Part shown: piece by piece, positions 55,831-64,000 of the stretch
How the letters are laid out: each line of letters starts with the position of its first letter
Numbering within the stretch: the first letter of the stretch is position 1
Assembly: GCA_963839475.1 (NCBI GenBank)
Contig: CAWIVH010000015.1
Span: 434,001-498,000, forward strand
Source of the DNA: CAWIVH01 sp963839475
GTDB taxonomy: Bacteria > Acidobacteriota > UBA6911
Length of the DNA stretch: 64,000 nucleotides
Direction: 5' to 3'
Program-made: the position numbers and the translations under genes
The notes under the pieces: generated by a model
The model's input: the letters and a program-made list of their open reading frames with translations, nothing else
The model's database searches: none
Told to the model about the DNA's origin: nothing

Positions 55831-56031
55831 GCTTTCCCCTCCTTGATCTTGCTCTCCCGGCAGTTCACCTCGGTTCCGGGAGGTAATCATAACTGCAAGT
55901 CCCTGCATTTCGCGCCTCATTTTTCCGGCAGCCGTTTTGCCGATTTGGAGATTTGACTTCAGGCCGCAGTTTGGATATAACCCCTGCCCGTGCAGCATCA
56001 CTCCTGAAAACTCCGGCAATCGAGGCTGACC

Positions 56032-58719
56032 ATGGGAGGTTCGAAAATACGCACCATTTGTCTTCTTCTCCTCTGTTGGGCTTTGACCTGCTATGGCTTC
56101 GCCGCTTTGGATACGGCCGGCGACGTTTACGATGCTGCGCGATTATCTTGGGATACCGGAGATTATGTTCGGGCGCTGGAAGGATTCCGAAGCTTATTGT
56201 CAGGGCCTGATGCACCCAAATATCTCGAGCCTGTTGCCCTGCTTACCGGTGAGCTCTTTTCGACGCGTGAAATAGCGCAAGAAGGGCGCTCGATCAAGGT
56301 CAGCCCTGATGGAAGCCTTTTCTCCTATGAAGCTGGAGCGCAATCCCATCCGGTCTGCCGCATCTATTCATTTGAAAATCCGACGCGGTTGATTTTGGAG
56401 GTCCGGGGATCAGGGGTGGCATTTTCACCCGTCGGCAGGATGGCGGCGGTTCTACGTGTGCCTGATATTCCGGAGATTGCACGCAGCCGCGCCGAGCTCG
56501 ACAAAATCTCTTCTCAACCCAGTCCCGATCGACAGGCACAGGCAGCCAAACAGAGGGAGATATCGCGGCTTGAGGCCAGGTACGCCGAGATAATCACAGT
56601 CAACCTGGATTCCAGGGAGGAACGGCGGCTGGATACCGCCGAATGGCTGAAGGCCGCGCCATCCTTCAGTTCCGACGGCCGGGAACTTTATTTCACTTGT
56701 GCCAGGGAATCGGATCCGGCCAGTGACATCTGCGCAACCGGCGGGGACGGGAGGGTGATTCCGTTGACCTCGGGCAAGGGATTCAAAATCAATCCCCAAG
56801 CCATCCCCGGAGGAAAGTGGCTCCTCTACTCTATTTCCATGACGTCTCCGTTCCCCCGGCCGCCTTCCGCTGATTCCGGCAATCCGCCGCCCCAGGCAGG
56901 GGGAGCGCGAACCGGCCAGGCAAGCGATCGCCCCTTCGCCGCGCCGGGTGAAGGATTCGGCCGCTTCGCCCCGCCGAGGGAGTTTGCTCTCATGAACCTT
57001 GCCGATAAATCGGTAAATTCTTTTTCAGGTGCAGCGCCTTCCTTCTCGGCAGATGGAAATTGCCTGGTCTTCGTGTCCCAGGAAGGAAATGACTCCATAC
57101 TGAAATTTCTTAAATTCGACTCAGACCTGAAGCCGGCATCCATTAAGAAAACCCAGGAGCGCATCGGTTCTGCCTCGCTTTCCGCGGACGGCAGAGCCGT
57201 TACTTTCGAGATGACCTATACGCGCAATGGGGAGGTCTTTTGGATCCAGAGCGATGGCACGGGAGAAAAGCGGCTCAGCCGGGATATTGAACCGGACCGT
57301 GCGCCGAGGTTCCTGGCATCCGGCACGGTTCTTGCCGTCAGAGGGGAACCGCGTCACAGCCGGGCCTATCTCTATGATCTCAAGAGCGGCAGATCGATGC
57401 GCCTGTTTCATAACAACACGGTGCGGACATTATCGATGGAGTACGAATGGGCTGCCGATGTTGCCGGCGCCCGGCTCCTGATTTCGGCAGACCGGGATGG
57501 CGATACCATTTCCCGTGAACGAGGCATCTACCTGGTCGAGCTGTCGCGAAAAATCAGCGGTTCGGAGCTTCTCGATCGGATCGACCGCAATCTTGCCTCG
57601 GAAAGGGCACTCCGCTCGTGGGCGGAAAAAACCTTTGCCCCATTGCGCACAGCCATCCAGTCTGTCGTGGAACGGGTTTCGGTGACCCGGATTTTCGATT
57701 ACGAGAAAGCTCTCTTTGATTTTGATTCCAAACACATCAGCATGCCTGGTAACCGGAAAGCTGCCGAATACATTTTCGGCCAGCTTGAATCTTTTGGTTA
57801 CAGGCCGGAGTTCCAGGAGTTTGAATCGCGCGGCATCAAAACCGCAAACGTACTGGCGCGGTTGCCAGGCATCGAAAATCCGGAAATCGTCTGCGTTCTC
57901 AGCGGGCATTTCGACTCCAACCAGCGCGGGCCGGGAGCCGATGACAACAGCTCGGCCACGGCGGTGAACCTGGAAACTGCCCGGATCCTTGCCCGAACGC
58001 CCCAGCCCAATACGATTGTATTCGCCTTCTGCACGGGGGAAGAAGCGGGCCTGCTGGGCAGCCGCGAGTTTGTTCGAGTCGCCCAGGCCAACGACTGGAA
58101 AATCGCTGCGGATTTGAACAACGATATGATCGGTTGGACCAACGACCATCGCATCGACAACACCATCCGGTTCTCGAATCCCGGCATCCGGGATATAGGG
58201 CATGCAGCTGCCCTCCTTTTTTCCCGGATGGTCACCTACGACACCCGGTATGTAAAATCGACGGATGCCGTTTCATTCTACGAAGCATTCGGCGATATCA
58301 TCGGCGGGCTGGGATCATATCCGTTATTGGGGAATCCCTATTATCACCAGCCGACGGATCTCCTGGAGACTGTTAATCATCAGCTGCTTGTGGAAGCAGC
58401 CAAGTACAACACCGCCGCGCTCATGATGATGGCTTCCAGTCCCCAGCCGGTTAAAGGGGTCGAGATTTCCCAGGCATCCCGCGATAGCGCCGACATCCGC
58501 TGGAAGCCGGGACCGGAAAGAGCGATCGTTTCCTATGCGCTCGAATATGGTGTCGAGGGCAATCCGGCAGTCCGGCAAACCGTTTCCGATCATCCCGGGA
58601 TGCGCCTGGCCGGATTAAAGCTGAAGCCGGGCCATAAGCTCTGGGTTGCCGTCCGGGCCGTCAGCCGCCGTGGTTTGCTTTCCTGGGACTGGTCTCGCGC
58701 AGCTGTGGAATGGAAGTGA
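56032..58719 (+). CDS. Secreted M28-family metallopeptidase with N-terminal TolB-like propeller
   Basis: The 895-residue protein has a signal peptide (TICLLLLCWALTCYGFA) and a region of WD40/TolB-like blades (SPDGSLFSYEAG, FSSDGRELYFTC, FSADGNCLVFVSQ, SADGRAVTFEM), residues about 85-500. The M28 domain follows (about 560-810) with zinc ligands in LSGHFDSNQRGPGADDNSS, FCTGEEAGLLG, the DMIGW aspartate and YYHQPTD. A C-terminal fibronectin-like domain ends it. It is likely an aminopeptidase or carboxypeptidase acting outside the cytoplasm. All metal ligands are present. It converges with the TonB receptor gene across a terminator. Confidence 0.9.
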   Translation: MGGSKIRTICLLLLCWALTCYGFAALDTAGDVYDAARLSWDTGDYVRALEGFRSLLSGPDAPKYLEPVALLTGELFSTREIAQEGRSIKVSPDGSLFSYEAGAQSHPVCRIYSFENPTRLILEVRGSGVAFSPVGRMAAVLRVPDIPEIARSRAELDKISSQPSPDRQAQAAKQREISRLEARYAEIITVNLDSREERRLDTAEWLKAAPSFSSDGRELYFTCARESDPASDICATGGDGRVIPLTSGKGFKINPQAIPGGKWLLYSISMTSPFPRPPSADSGNPPPQAGGARTGQASDRPFAAPGEGFGRFAPPREFALMNLADKSVNSFSGAAPSFSADGNCLVFVSQEGNDSILKFLKFDSDLKPASIKKTQERIGSASLSADGRAVTFEMTYTRNGEVFWIQSDGTGEKRLSRDIEPDRAPRFLASGTVLAVRGEPRHSRAYLYDLKSGRSMRLFHNNTVRTLSMEYEWAADVAGARLLISADRDGDTISRERGIYLVELSRKISGSELLDRIDRNLASERALRSWAEKTFAPLRTAIQSVVERVSVTRIFDYEKALFDFDSKHISMPGNRKAAEYIFGQLESFGYRPEFQEFESRGIKTANVLARLPGIENPEIVCVLSGHFDSNQRGPGADDNSSATAVNLETARILARTPQPNTIVFAFCTGEEAGLLGSREFVRVAQANDWKIAADLNNDMIGWTNDHRIDNTIRFSNPGIRDIGHAAALLFSRMVTYDTRYVKSTDAVSFYEAFGDIIGGLGSYPLLGNPYYHQPTDLLETVNHQLLVEAAKYNTAALMMMASSPQPVKGVEISQASRDSADIRWKPGPERAIVSYALEYGVEGNPAVRQTVSDHPGMRLAGLKLKPGHKLWVAVRAVSRRGLLSWDWSRAAVEWK

Positions 58720-58727
58720 CCAGACAT

Positions 58728-58761
58728 AAAAAAGCCCTGGGAACCGCCCGGTTCCCAGGGC
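58728..58761 (-). terminator. Rho-independent terminator of the TonB receptor gene
   Basis: On the minus strand GCCCTGGGAACC pairs perfectly with GGTTCCCAGGGC around a GGGC loop, followed by six T residues. It lies 24 bp beyond the receptor stop and could also act for the convergent peptidase gene through its opposite strand. Confidence 0.95.
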
Positions 58762-58785
58762 CGAATATGGACTAAGGCGCAGTCC

Positions 58786-61014
58786 CTAGTGAATGCGGAA
58801 CTTGAGTTCCCCGAAAACGGCGGCTTTGATAACATCCCCAAACACATGCTGCTTGACTTCCTGGTTCAGAATGTTGGTAGCTTTGATCGAGGTTGTAACC
58901 TTGCCTTCAGCCCACCGGATGCCGAAGCTGGCATTGACGAGAGTGAATGCATCGGTAGTACCCGCATAGCGCGCATCCAGCACGTCCTGCCAGTAAGCAG
59001 CGCTTTGAGTTGTCACCATGAAATCTCCCATGTACCGGCCCTTGGTGGCGCTGAATCCGGCATTCAACCGGTTGCGCGGGGGAATGTTAATTTCCGATTT
59101 GGGAAAATTGGGGCTGGGCTCCGGCTGATAGGAGTAATTAATGAAGGCATTGATCGATCGGGTGACTGCCATATCGATACCGGTTTCAAATCCTATGTAT
59201 TTGACCTTGCCGAGGTTGAGGTAGGTGAAATGTGACGGTAAACCATTTCCCGGGCCAAAGGCGCCTTTCAGAATCAGGAGATCGAGTACCACCGGCGGGA
59301 GCGGCCAGCCTGGGGGCGGATTCTTGGACGTGTACGAGCCGTCCTGGGTGAAGAAGATCTCATCCCGCATGTCGTTGTAGTACCAGGCGAAATTCAACGA
59401 AAAGCGGTTTTTGATGATCCCGGAGTATCCGGCTTCGTATGCCCTCAGGTACTGCTTGGTCAGATGGGTGTTGCCCTGCGCCAGAATCGGGAAGGTATAG
59501 ATCTTGCCGGAAAGCGCCGGATTGATCAATCCCAGGTCTAACTGGTTCAGAATCGTGACATCCAGGAAATTATTCACGAGCGAAGGAGCGCGGAAAGCCT
59601 GGTTGTATGAAATTCTGAACGTGTGTCCCTTCATCGGCTTGAACAGGAGGGTGGTTCGGGGGGAGAAGACCGGGTCTGCCAGAACGTCGAAATGGTCAAA
59701 CCTTCCTCCAATCTGCCACCTGAAGTATTTACCCAGAGAGATTTCATCCTGGGCATAAAATCCCTGCTCATTGCGGGTATCGCCCCCCGGAGCGATCGAA
59801 AGGGCAAAACCGTTGTGACGGACGTTGCCGCCGTAGCTAAAAATGTGGTGTTTGCCGAGTGTAGAGATGTTCGATACTTCAAAATCGTAGGTCTGGGTTT
59901 CAAATAGGAATCGGATCGGTTTGCCATCCGCGCCGTAAGCCATGAGAGCCGGCGCTTTTCCGTCCAGGAGGTTGGAAAAGAATTTGACCCGGAAGCCGCC
60001 GCGAATGTAATCGGCCTTGGCATAGCTGAGATTGGTGCCTCTTTCGATCTGAAAGGGGCCGATCCCGGTGTGGATGATGCCGCTCGTGCCGGCATACCCG
60101 CCCGTGAAGCTCAGAACCTGCTTGCCGTCAGGGAAGTCGAAATCGATCCGCCCGTCAAATTTGGGCTGGTCCGAACCGGTATTGTGAAAATTGGGGTACG
60201 GGGTGTGGTACGGGTTGTCGATGGTGCCCACCGGCCTGGCAAAGGCGTTCTGGGTGAAGTACCCTGCGGAAAGCTTATAGGACCACCTGTCGTTGATCGC
60301 CTGGGCATGGCTGATATTGGAGTAGAACGACGTCCCTGTGCCCAAATCTGATGTTTGTCCTTCCACAGTCCGGTTGAAACCGCCGACTCCAATCGAAAAA
60401 GTGGTGCCGGAAACATCTCTCGGCGGTTTGGTGATGATGTTCACAACGCCGTTCATGGCATTGGCGCCCCAAATGGCGGAGGCCGGTCCGCGGATCACTT
60501 CCACCTGCTTGATCTCGTTGAAATTGACCGGCAGAAAGTCCCAGCCGATGAATCCGAAGAAGTCCAGGTAAAGACTTCGCCCGTCAATCAGGGCGAGCTG
60601 GGAAGTCGACAGAGTGCCTGTAGCCCCACGGCTGGTGATATTGATATCGCGCGCTGAGGTCTGGGAGACGTTCACCCCCGGGATCGAACGGAACAGGTTG
60701 GCATAGTCCCCGGAAGGTTTGAGTGCCAGGGTCTGTGCGTTCACAACACTCATGGTTGCAGGGGCGTCGATTAGCTGCTGCTCGACCTTGGACGCGGTTA
60801 CAACGATCATTTCCTCCAGATGAGGCAGTTCATCTGCTTCCTTCTTAAGCCTTTCGGCCTTTTCCGTTTGAGTTTCGTTGGCTTTTGGAGCTCCAGCTTT
60901 GCTCGGACTCTGAGCACCTGGCGCCTGGTCCTTTGCCTCTTGATCCTGACCGGCTGATGCCGGCGCTACCGACAGTGCCAGCCCGAACAGGACGGCAAAT
61001 ATCCTCATAAACAT
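58786..61014 (-). CDS. TonB-dependent outer-membrane receptor
   Basis: The 742-residue protein has a signal peptide (FAVLFGLALSVAPASAG), a charged Lys/Glu/Pro linker (residues 24-60), a plug domain (APATMSVVNAQTLALKPSGDYANL, then VEVIRGPASAIWGANAMNGVVNIITK) and a long barrel region of about 500 residues with aromatic strands. It ends in a short strand with terminal histidine (FGELKFRIH) rather than phenylalanine. It imports a siderophore, cobalamin, sugar or other ligand using TonB energy; substrate cannot be told. AAGGAG lies 6 nt before ATG 61014. The closest neighbours give no substrate clue. Confidence 0.93.
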   Translation of the reverse strand: MFMRIFAVLFGLALSVAPASAGQDQEAKDQAPGAQSPSKAGAPKANETQTEKAERLKKEADELPHLEEMIVVTASKVEQQLIDAPATMSVVNAQTLALKPSGDYANLFRSIPGVNVSQTSARDINITSRGATGTLSTSQLALIDGRSLYLDFFGFIGWDFLPVNFNEIKQVEVIRGPASAIWGANAMNGVVNIITKPPRDVSGTTFSIGVGGFNRTVEGQTSDLGTGTSFYSNISHAQAINDRWSYKLSAGYFTQNAFARPVGTIDNPYHTPYPNFHNTGSDQPKFDGRIDFDFPDGKQVLSFTGGYAGTSGIIHTGIGPFQIERGTNLSYAKADYIRGGFRVKFFSNLLDGKAPALMAYGADGKPIRFLFETQTYDFEVSNISTLGKHHIFSYGGNVRHNGFALSIAPGGDTRNEQGFYAQDEISLGKYFRWQIGGRFDHFDVLADPVFSPRTTLLFKPMKGHTFRISYNQAFRAPSLVNNFLDVTILNQLDLGLINPALSGKIYTFPILAQGNTHLTKQYLRAYEAGYSGIIKNRFSLNFAWYYNDMRDEIFFTQDGSYTSKNPPPGWPLPPVVLDLLILKGAFGPGNGLPSHFTYLNLGKVKYIGFETGIDMAVTRSINAFINYSYQPEPSPNFPKSEINIPPRNRLNAGFSATKGRYMGDFMVTTQSAAYWQDVLDARYAGTTDAFTLVNASFGIRWAEGKVTTSIKATNILNQEVKQHVFGDVIKAAVFGELKFRIH

Positions 61015-61336
61015 TGATGGCTCCTTGCCTTACTTGAGATTTGCATACTAGGACATGCTCACGGCATTCGCTGCACCGGCCGCTCTATCATGTTTCTAAT
61101 CTAGCCTATTTTGTACGGTAGCAGTGCGCACAGTATACAAAATGACAGGCGGGAGCGTAAAGGGATAAGCACATCTACTCTAAATTATTAGCCCCCTTAA
61201 GGAGAACGATGAAAACGAACGTTTTTCAGGTTCAAGCCCTGCCCGGGGCGGGATGTTCCGATCAAAAATGTTGGCATCCCCATTTTCCTCGATGGTAGAC
61301 TCGCCCCACCCATCTAAGGGTCTGAAGGAGATACCC
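61015..61336. other. Intergenic region upstream of the TonB receptor
   Basis: This 322 bp gap probably holds the receptor promoter. An 8 bp palindrome GTGCGCAC (about 61119-61126), with further outward GTA/TAC symmetry, lies about 105 bp before the receptor start and might be an operator. No gene or riboswitch is recognised. Confidence 0.4.
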
Positions 61337-61504
61337 GTGGAATTCATGAACTTCCTGATCATTTTTGTGACAGCCTGGATTCTCTGGCGGAAACCCGAGA
61401 AGGAACGCCTTGCTTTCCGCCTGCTCGTGATCAGCATGCTCTGGATGATGGCCCTGTTTCTCATCGCCACCCGGACCGGCATTTTGCCGGGGATCAATTA
61501 TTAA
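61337..61504 (+). CDS. Small two-helix membrane protein
   Basis: This 55-residue protein has two hydrophobic stretches (FLIIFVTAWILW and LLVISMLWMMALFLIA) separated by a charged turn (RKPEKERLAF). The start is GTG 61337, with AAGGAG about 7 nt upstream. It ends 29 bp before the DsbB-like gene, so an accessory role to that protein is possible. No family is recognised. Confidence 0.65.
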   Translation: MEFMNFLIIFVTAWILWRKPEKERLAFRLLVISMLWMMALFLIATRTGILPGINY

Positions 61505-61533
61505 AGCCGAGACACCGATTCCGGAGAATTTCC

Positions 61534-63006
61534 TTGAAAGGCAACTTACTTTACACACTTCTCAGTCTTGCCGTTCTGGCTCTGACCGTGATTCCGGTCG
61601 GGACCGCCGTTTTCTATCTGGGCTTTGTATTCGGCGATTCCCCATGTGTCATGTGCTGGGAGCAGCGCACAGGTATGGTGCTCGTGGCCTTGATCGGCCT
61701 TTTCGTTCTGCGTTACGGCCCCCGCCCCAGGTACATCGGCCTTTCGGTGTTGACCGGCGCCTGGGGGGTCTTCATGGGGATGCGCCATACCGGGATGCAT
61801 GCGGCGCGTGATATCGGACAGGGATTCAGTGTCGAGATCCTGGGTGCGCACACCTATACCTGGGCCCTCTTCATTTTCTGGATCTGCGTCGCCACCATGG
61901 GGGGATTGTTGCTTCTGGTGCGGGAAAATGATTTGGCATCCGGCCCCCGGGCACTGCGCCCTCTGGAGAAGGCGGCCATGCTGGTTTTTCTGGTAGTGAT
62001 TGCTGCCAATATGGTTCAGGCGTTTGCCAGCACCGGACCACCGCCCTTCATGGGTCAAAGCGATCCGGTGAGGTTCTCCTTCAATCCCAGGAATTGGATC
62101 TGGTCGCTGGAGGAATGGTCCCCGGCCCCCGTCAGTCTGAGGGGGCGTTGGGCCATTGCGAAGCCCCAAATCGAAGGCCTGCCAGTGGATCAGGCGGGAA
62201 GTCCGCTGGCCGGTTTGCCCACATTGGTGATCAAGGAGCGGAGGCGCTTGAGCCTTGAACTCCGTGGATCGCCGACCGACCTTGCCTATGATGCCTCGAC
62301 CGGCAGGTTTCTCCTCACGACACAAAATGGGATTTATCTCCTTGATGATTCCTTAAGCCGTGTAGTCCGCTCCACGGTTGTGGACCCCGGATTTTCCGTC
62401 GACTTGGGATGTTTTGCGGGCGCGGCATTTCTGGATGACTCCACGGTAATGGCGATGGGGGAAAACAAGAGTTATGTCATTCTGCGTGAGAACGACCGCG
62501 CTGATGCGGCCAGAAATTACAGGTATTTCCTGGAGTCCAGGGACCGATTTGATGAGGTTTCACGATCCCGATTAGGCACGGTTCGCGCCCGTATGATGTA
62601 TGCCATGTCCCTCGCATTCGATGCCGCATCCAATTCCCTTTACACCGTAACGGTCACCAACGGCAAGGTGAAACGTTTGACGGTTTCCCGGTTTGACCGG
62701 CGTGACCTCGTACTTTCCGAAGAGTATGTTCCATCCCTTGCTCCCACGCTGCAGACTCGGGGAGGGAACCGTTCCCTGGACGAGTTTTACATCACGGGCG
62801 CAACGGTATCGGCCGGAAAGCTCTACGCGATCAGCGCGGCATATCCGGCGATTCTCGCTCTCGACCTCGCCAGGCATGCGGTGGTGGCGGCCTACTCGGT
62901 TGAAGGAGTCGAGCGGCCCGTTGGAATAGCGCTCAAGCAGGACGATTTTTACATTTTGAACAGCGAAGGGATTCTTTACATTGCTGGAAGGCTCCCACAG
63001 CCGTGA
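61534..63006 (+). CDS. DsbB-like membrane thiol oxidoreductase fused to a beta-propeller-like domain
   Basis: Residues 1-165 have four hydrophobic helices and the DsbB-like first periplasmic cysteine pair (CVMCWEQR, Cys38 and Cys41). DsbB normally passes electrons from DsbA to quinone through this pair and a second loop pair. The second pair is absent here: the loop (HTGMHAARDIGQGF) has no cysteine. Residues 190-490 form a soluble repeat domain with blades resembling YncE/NHL propellers (LAYDASTGRFLLTTQNGIYLLDD, LAFDAASNSLYTVTV). Start is TTG 61534, with GGAG 8 nt upstream. The fusion is unusual, and a disulfide or redox role in the envelope is likely. It follows a small membrane protein gene by 29 bp. 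Confidence 0.8.
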   Translation: MKGNLLYTLLSLAVLALTVIPVGTAVFYLGFVFGDSPCVMCWEQRTGMVLVALIGLFVLRYGPRPRYIGLSVLTGAWGVFMGMRHTGMHAARDIGQGFSVEILGAHTYTWALFIFWICVATMGGLLLLVRENDLASGPRALRPLEKAAMLVFLVVIAANMVQAFASTGPPPFMGQSDPVRFSFNPRNWIWSLEEWSPAPVSLRGRWAIAKPQIEGLPVDQAGSPLAGLPTLVIKERRRLSLELRGSPTDLAYDASTGRFLLTTQNGIYLLDDSLSRVVRSTVVDPGFSVDLGCFAGAAFLDDSTVMAMGENKSYVILRENDRADAARNYRYFLESRDRFDEVSRSRLGTVRARMMYAMSLAFDAASNSLYTVTVTNGKVKRLTVSRFDRRDLVLSEEYVPSLAPTLQTRGGNRSLDEFYITGATVSAGKLYAISAAYPAILALDLARHAVVAAYSVEGVERPVGIALKQDDFYILNSEGILYIAGRLPQP

Positions 63007-63087
63007 TTCCGCTGCCATGCCTGGCCGCCCTGTCTTGGGGTGCTGCGCTGGTTACTGGTGTCAAAATCCGGCCCGGTTTTGTTGCTT

Positions 63088-63825
63088 ATGAAGCTTCAGA
63101 TCATCGTTTCGACCTGGAATCGGCGTGAAATCACGGAACTGAGCTTGTGGCAGACCTCCCGTTTCAAAGGCGATGCCGAGCTGATTGTCTACGACGATCA
63201 CTCCACCGAATACGATCTTGCATGGCTTGGCAGGTTTGCTGATGATGCCAGGCAAGCCCCGCAAAGGCTGGGCATCGCCGCGCTGCGCGTCCGGCAATTC
63301 CATGATTTTCTCCTTTCGGGGGCAGATCTGCTTTATTTCACCGACAACGATGTGATCCATGATCCCAACTATATCCTCCACCTGCATCGGATGTACGGCC
63401 TTCTGCCCTCGATGCGGTTGCCGGTCTGTCTTTTCAACAGCCGCTTCCATGCGACCCCGGAAAACCTCGTTAGGGAGATCCAGGGGGTGGAGATCCGCCG
63501 GACCGCTCCGGGAGTTTCCCAGCTTTATGACCGTGAGATGGCAGAGCGGATCGTGGCCGGGCTGGCTGAAAAGCCGGGTCTGGCCGGGCTATACGGCTGG
63601 GATTATCACCTGCCCATGCTGCTCCAGCTGCCCTGGATACAGACTAAAACCAGCTTTCTCGAGCACTTCGGATCAGGAGGGATGCACAATGCTCCGGGAG
63701 ACGAAGGGATGGAGCGGGATCGAGCATTGAATCCCTCGCCCTATCTTGTCCGGGCACGAAACCCGGTGGTCAGCTACCTGGCAACCGGCGGGCCGTTGCC
63801 CGACCTGGACAGACCCAACCGCTGA
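63088..63825 (+). CDS. Glycosyltransferase-like protein (GT-A fold)
   Basis: This 245-residue protein opens with a nucleotide-sugar fold start (LQIIVSTWNRREITELSLWQ) and carries a metal-binding DND in LLYFTDNDVIHDPNY. It also has a conserved-looking GYWDYH-like stretch (YGWDYHLPMLLQL) and FGSGGMHNAPG near the end. This suggests a GT-A glycosyltransferase of the family 2 kind. ATG 63088 is chosen as the family N-terminus; the frame is open 16 codons further. A sugar substrate cannot be assigned. It lies 81 bp after the DsbB-like gene on the same strand. Confidence 0.7.
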   Translation: MKLQIIVSTWNRREITELSLWQTSRFKGDAELIVYDDHSTEYDLAWLGRFADDARQAPQRLGIAALRVRQFHDFLLSGADLLYFTDNDVIHDPNYILHLHRMYGLLPSMRLPVCLFNSRFHATPENLVREIQGVEIRRTAPGVSQLYDREMAERIVAGLAEKPGLAGLYGWDYHLPMLLQLPWIQTKTSFLEHFGSGGMHNAPGDEGMERDRALNPSPYLVRARNPVVSYLATGGPLPDLDRPNR

Positions 63826-64000
63826 AGCCGGAATTTCCCCAACTGAAATCGGGACCACAAAGACAACGAATGCCGTAAAAGCAGTCCGTAGAGATTTGAG
63901 CCTCCGAGCCAGCGGCATGATGAACTTCGCGGTTTTGATGGCATCGCGGTTCAAGAACTTTGTATATCAATCTCTGATGGAGCCAAGTTTCAGGAGCGAC

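Overview
The window looks like a chromosomal segment of an uncultured, moderately GC-rich, Gram-negative bacterium that respires with c-type cytochromes and makes hopanoids. Evidence includes a TonB-dependent receptor, a beta-barrel porin, a decaheme OmcA/MtrC-type cytochrome, an Hdr/Qmo-type electron-transfer cluster, HpnH and a squalene/phytoene-type synthase. An Acidobacteriota-like lineage is my best guess. This is inference only, because there is no rRNA or ribosomal marker here. No phage, insertion sequence, integrase, CRISPR array or tRNA was recognised.

Layout. 1-4660 (minus): HdrA-like / QmoC-like / HdrA-like redox cluster, cut by the window start. 4864-6810: cyclic-nucleotide-binding patatin phospholipase with a P-loop-like middle. 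7065-10074 (minus): two-component pair whose sensor carries haem-binding motifs, divergent from a DASS anion transporter (10311). 11807-18961: housekeeping (TtcA, HAD phosphatase, pseudouridine synthase, Nudix, DNA polymerase I). 19030-21842: tightly coupled ECF sigma factor, zinc anti-sigma factor and a catalytically dead HtrA-like protein, followed by an M48 protease. 23466-28692: porin, lipid kinase and malic enzyme-PTA fusion. 28940-31113: a frameshifted remnant of a secreted repeat protein. 31306-36337: SpoIIE-type phosphatase and UvrA. 36450-40450 (minus): a peroxiredoxin with in-frame UGA at the peroxidatic position, a frameshifted squalene synthase and a decaheme cytochrome. 40760-46922: Tex, HpnH, a small coupled protein, an AAA ATPase and a CoA-binding protein. 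47193-55830 (mostly minus): CysK, an EF-P/EfpL-like factor, GH78 rhamnosidase, split transketolase and RmlA. 56032-63825: M28 peptidase, TonB receptor, a DsbB-propeller fusion and a glycosyltransferase.

The most notable item is the peroxiredoxin at 36450-37067. It is readable as one 205-residue protein only if the UGA at its catalytic position is decoded as selenocysteine, and a small stem-loop with bacterial SECIS geometry follows that UGA. Other points of interest are the pseudo-HtrA in the sigma-factor operon, the haem-motif histidine kinase, the DsbB-like protein lacking its second cysteine pair, and families of imperfect palindromic intergenic repeats.

Hopanoid synthesis (synthase at 37285, HpnH at 43260), envelope stress (sigma operon, M48) and extracytoplasmic redox chemistry (cytochrome, haem sensor, DsbB-like, Sec-peroxiredoxin) are the themes linking otherwise separate transcription units.
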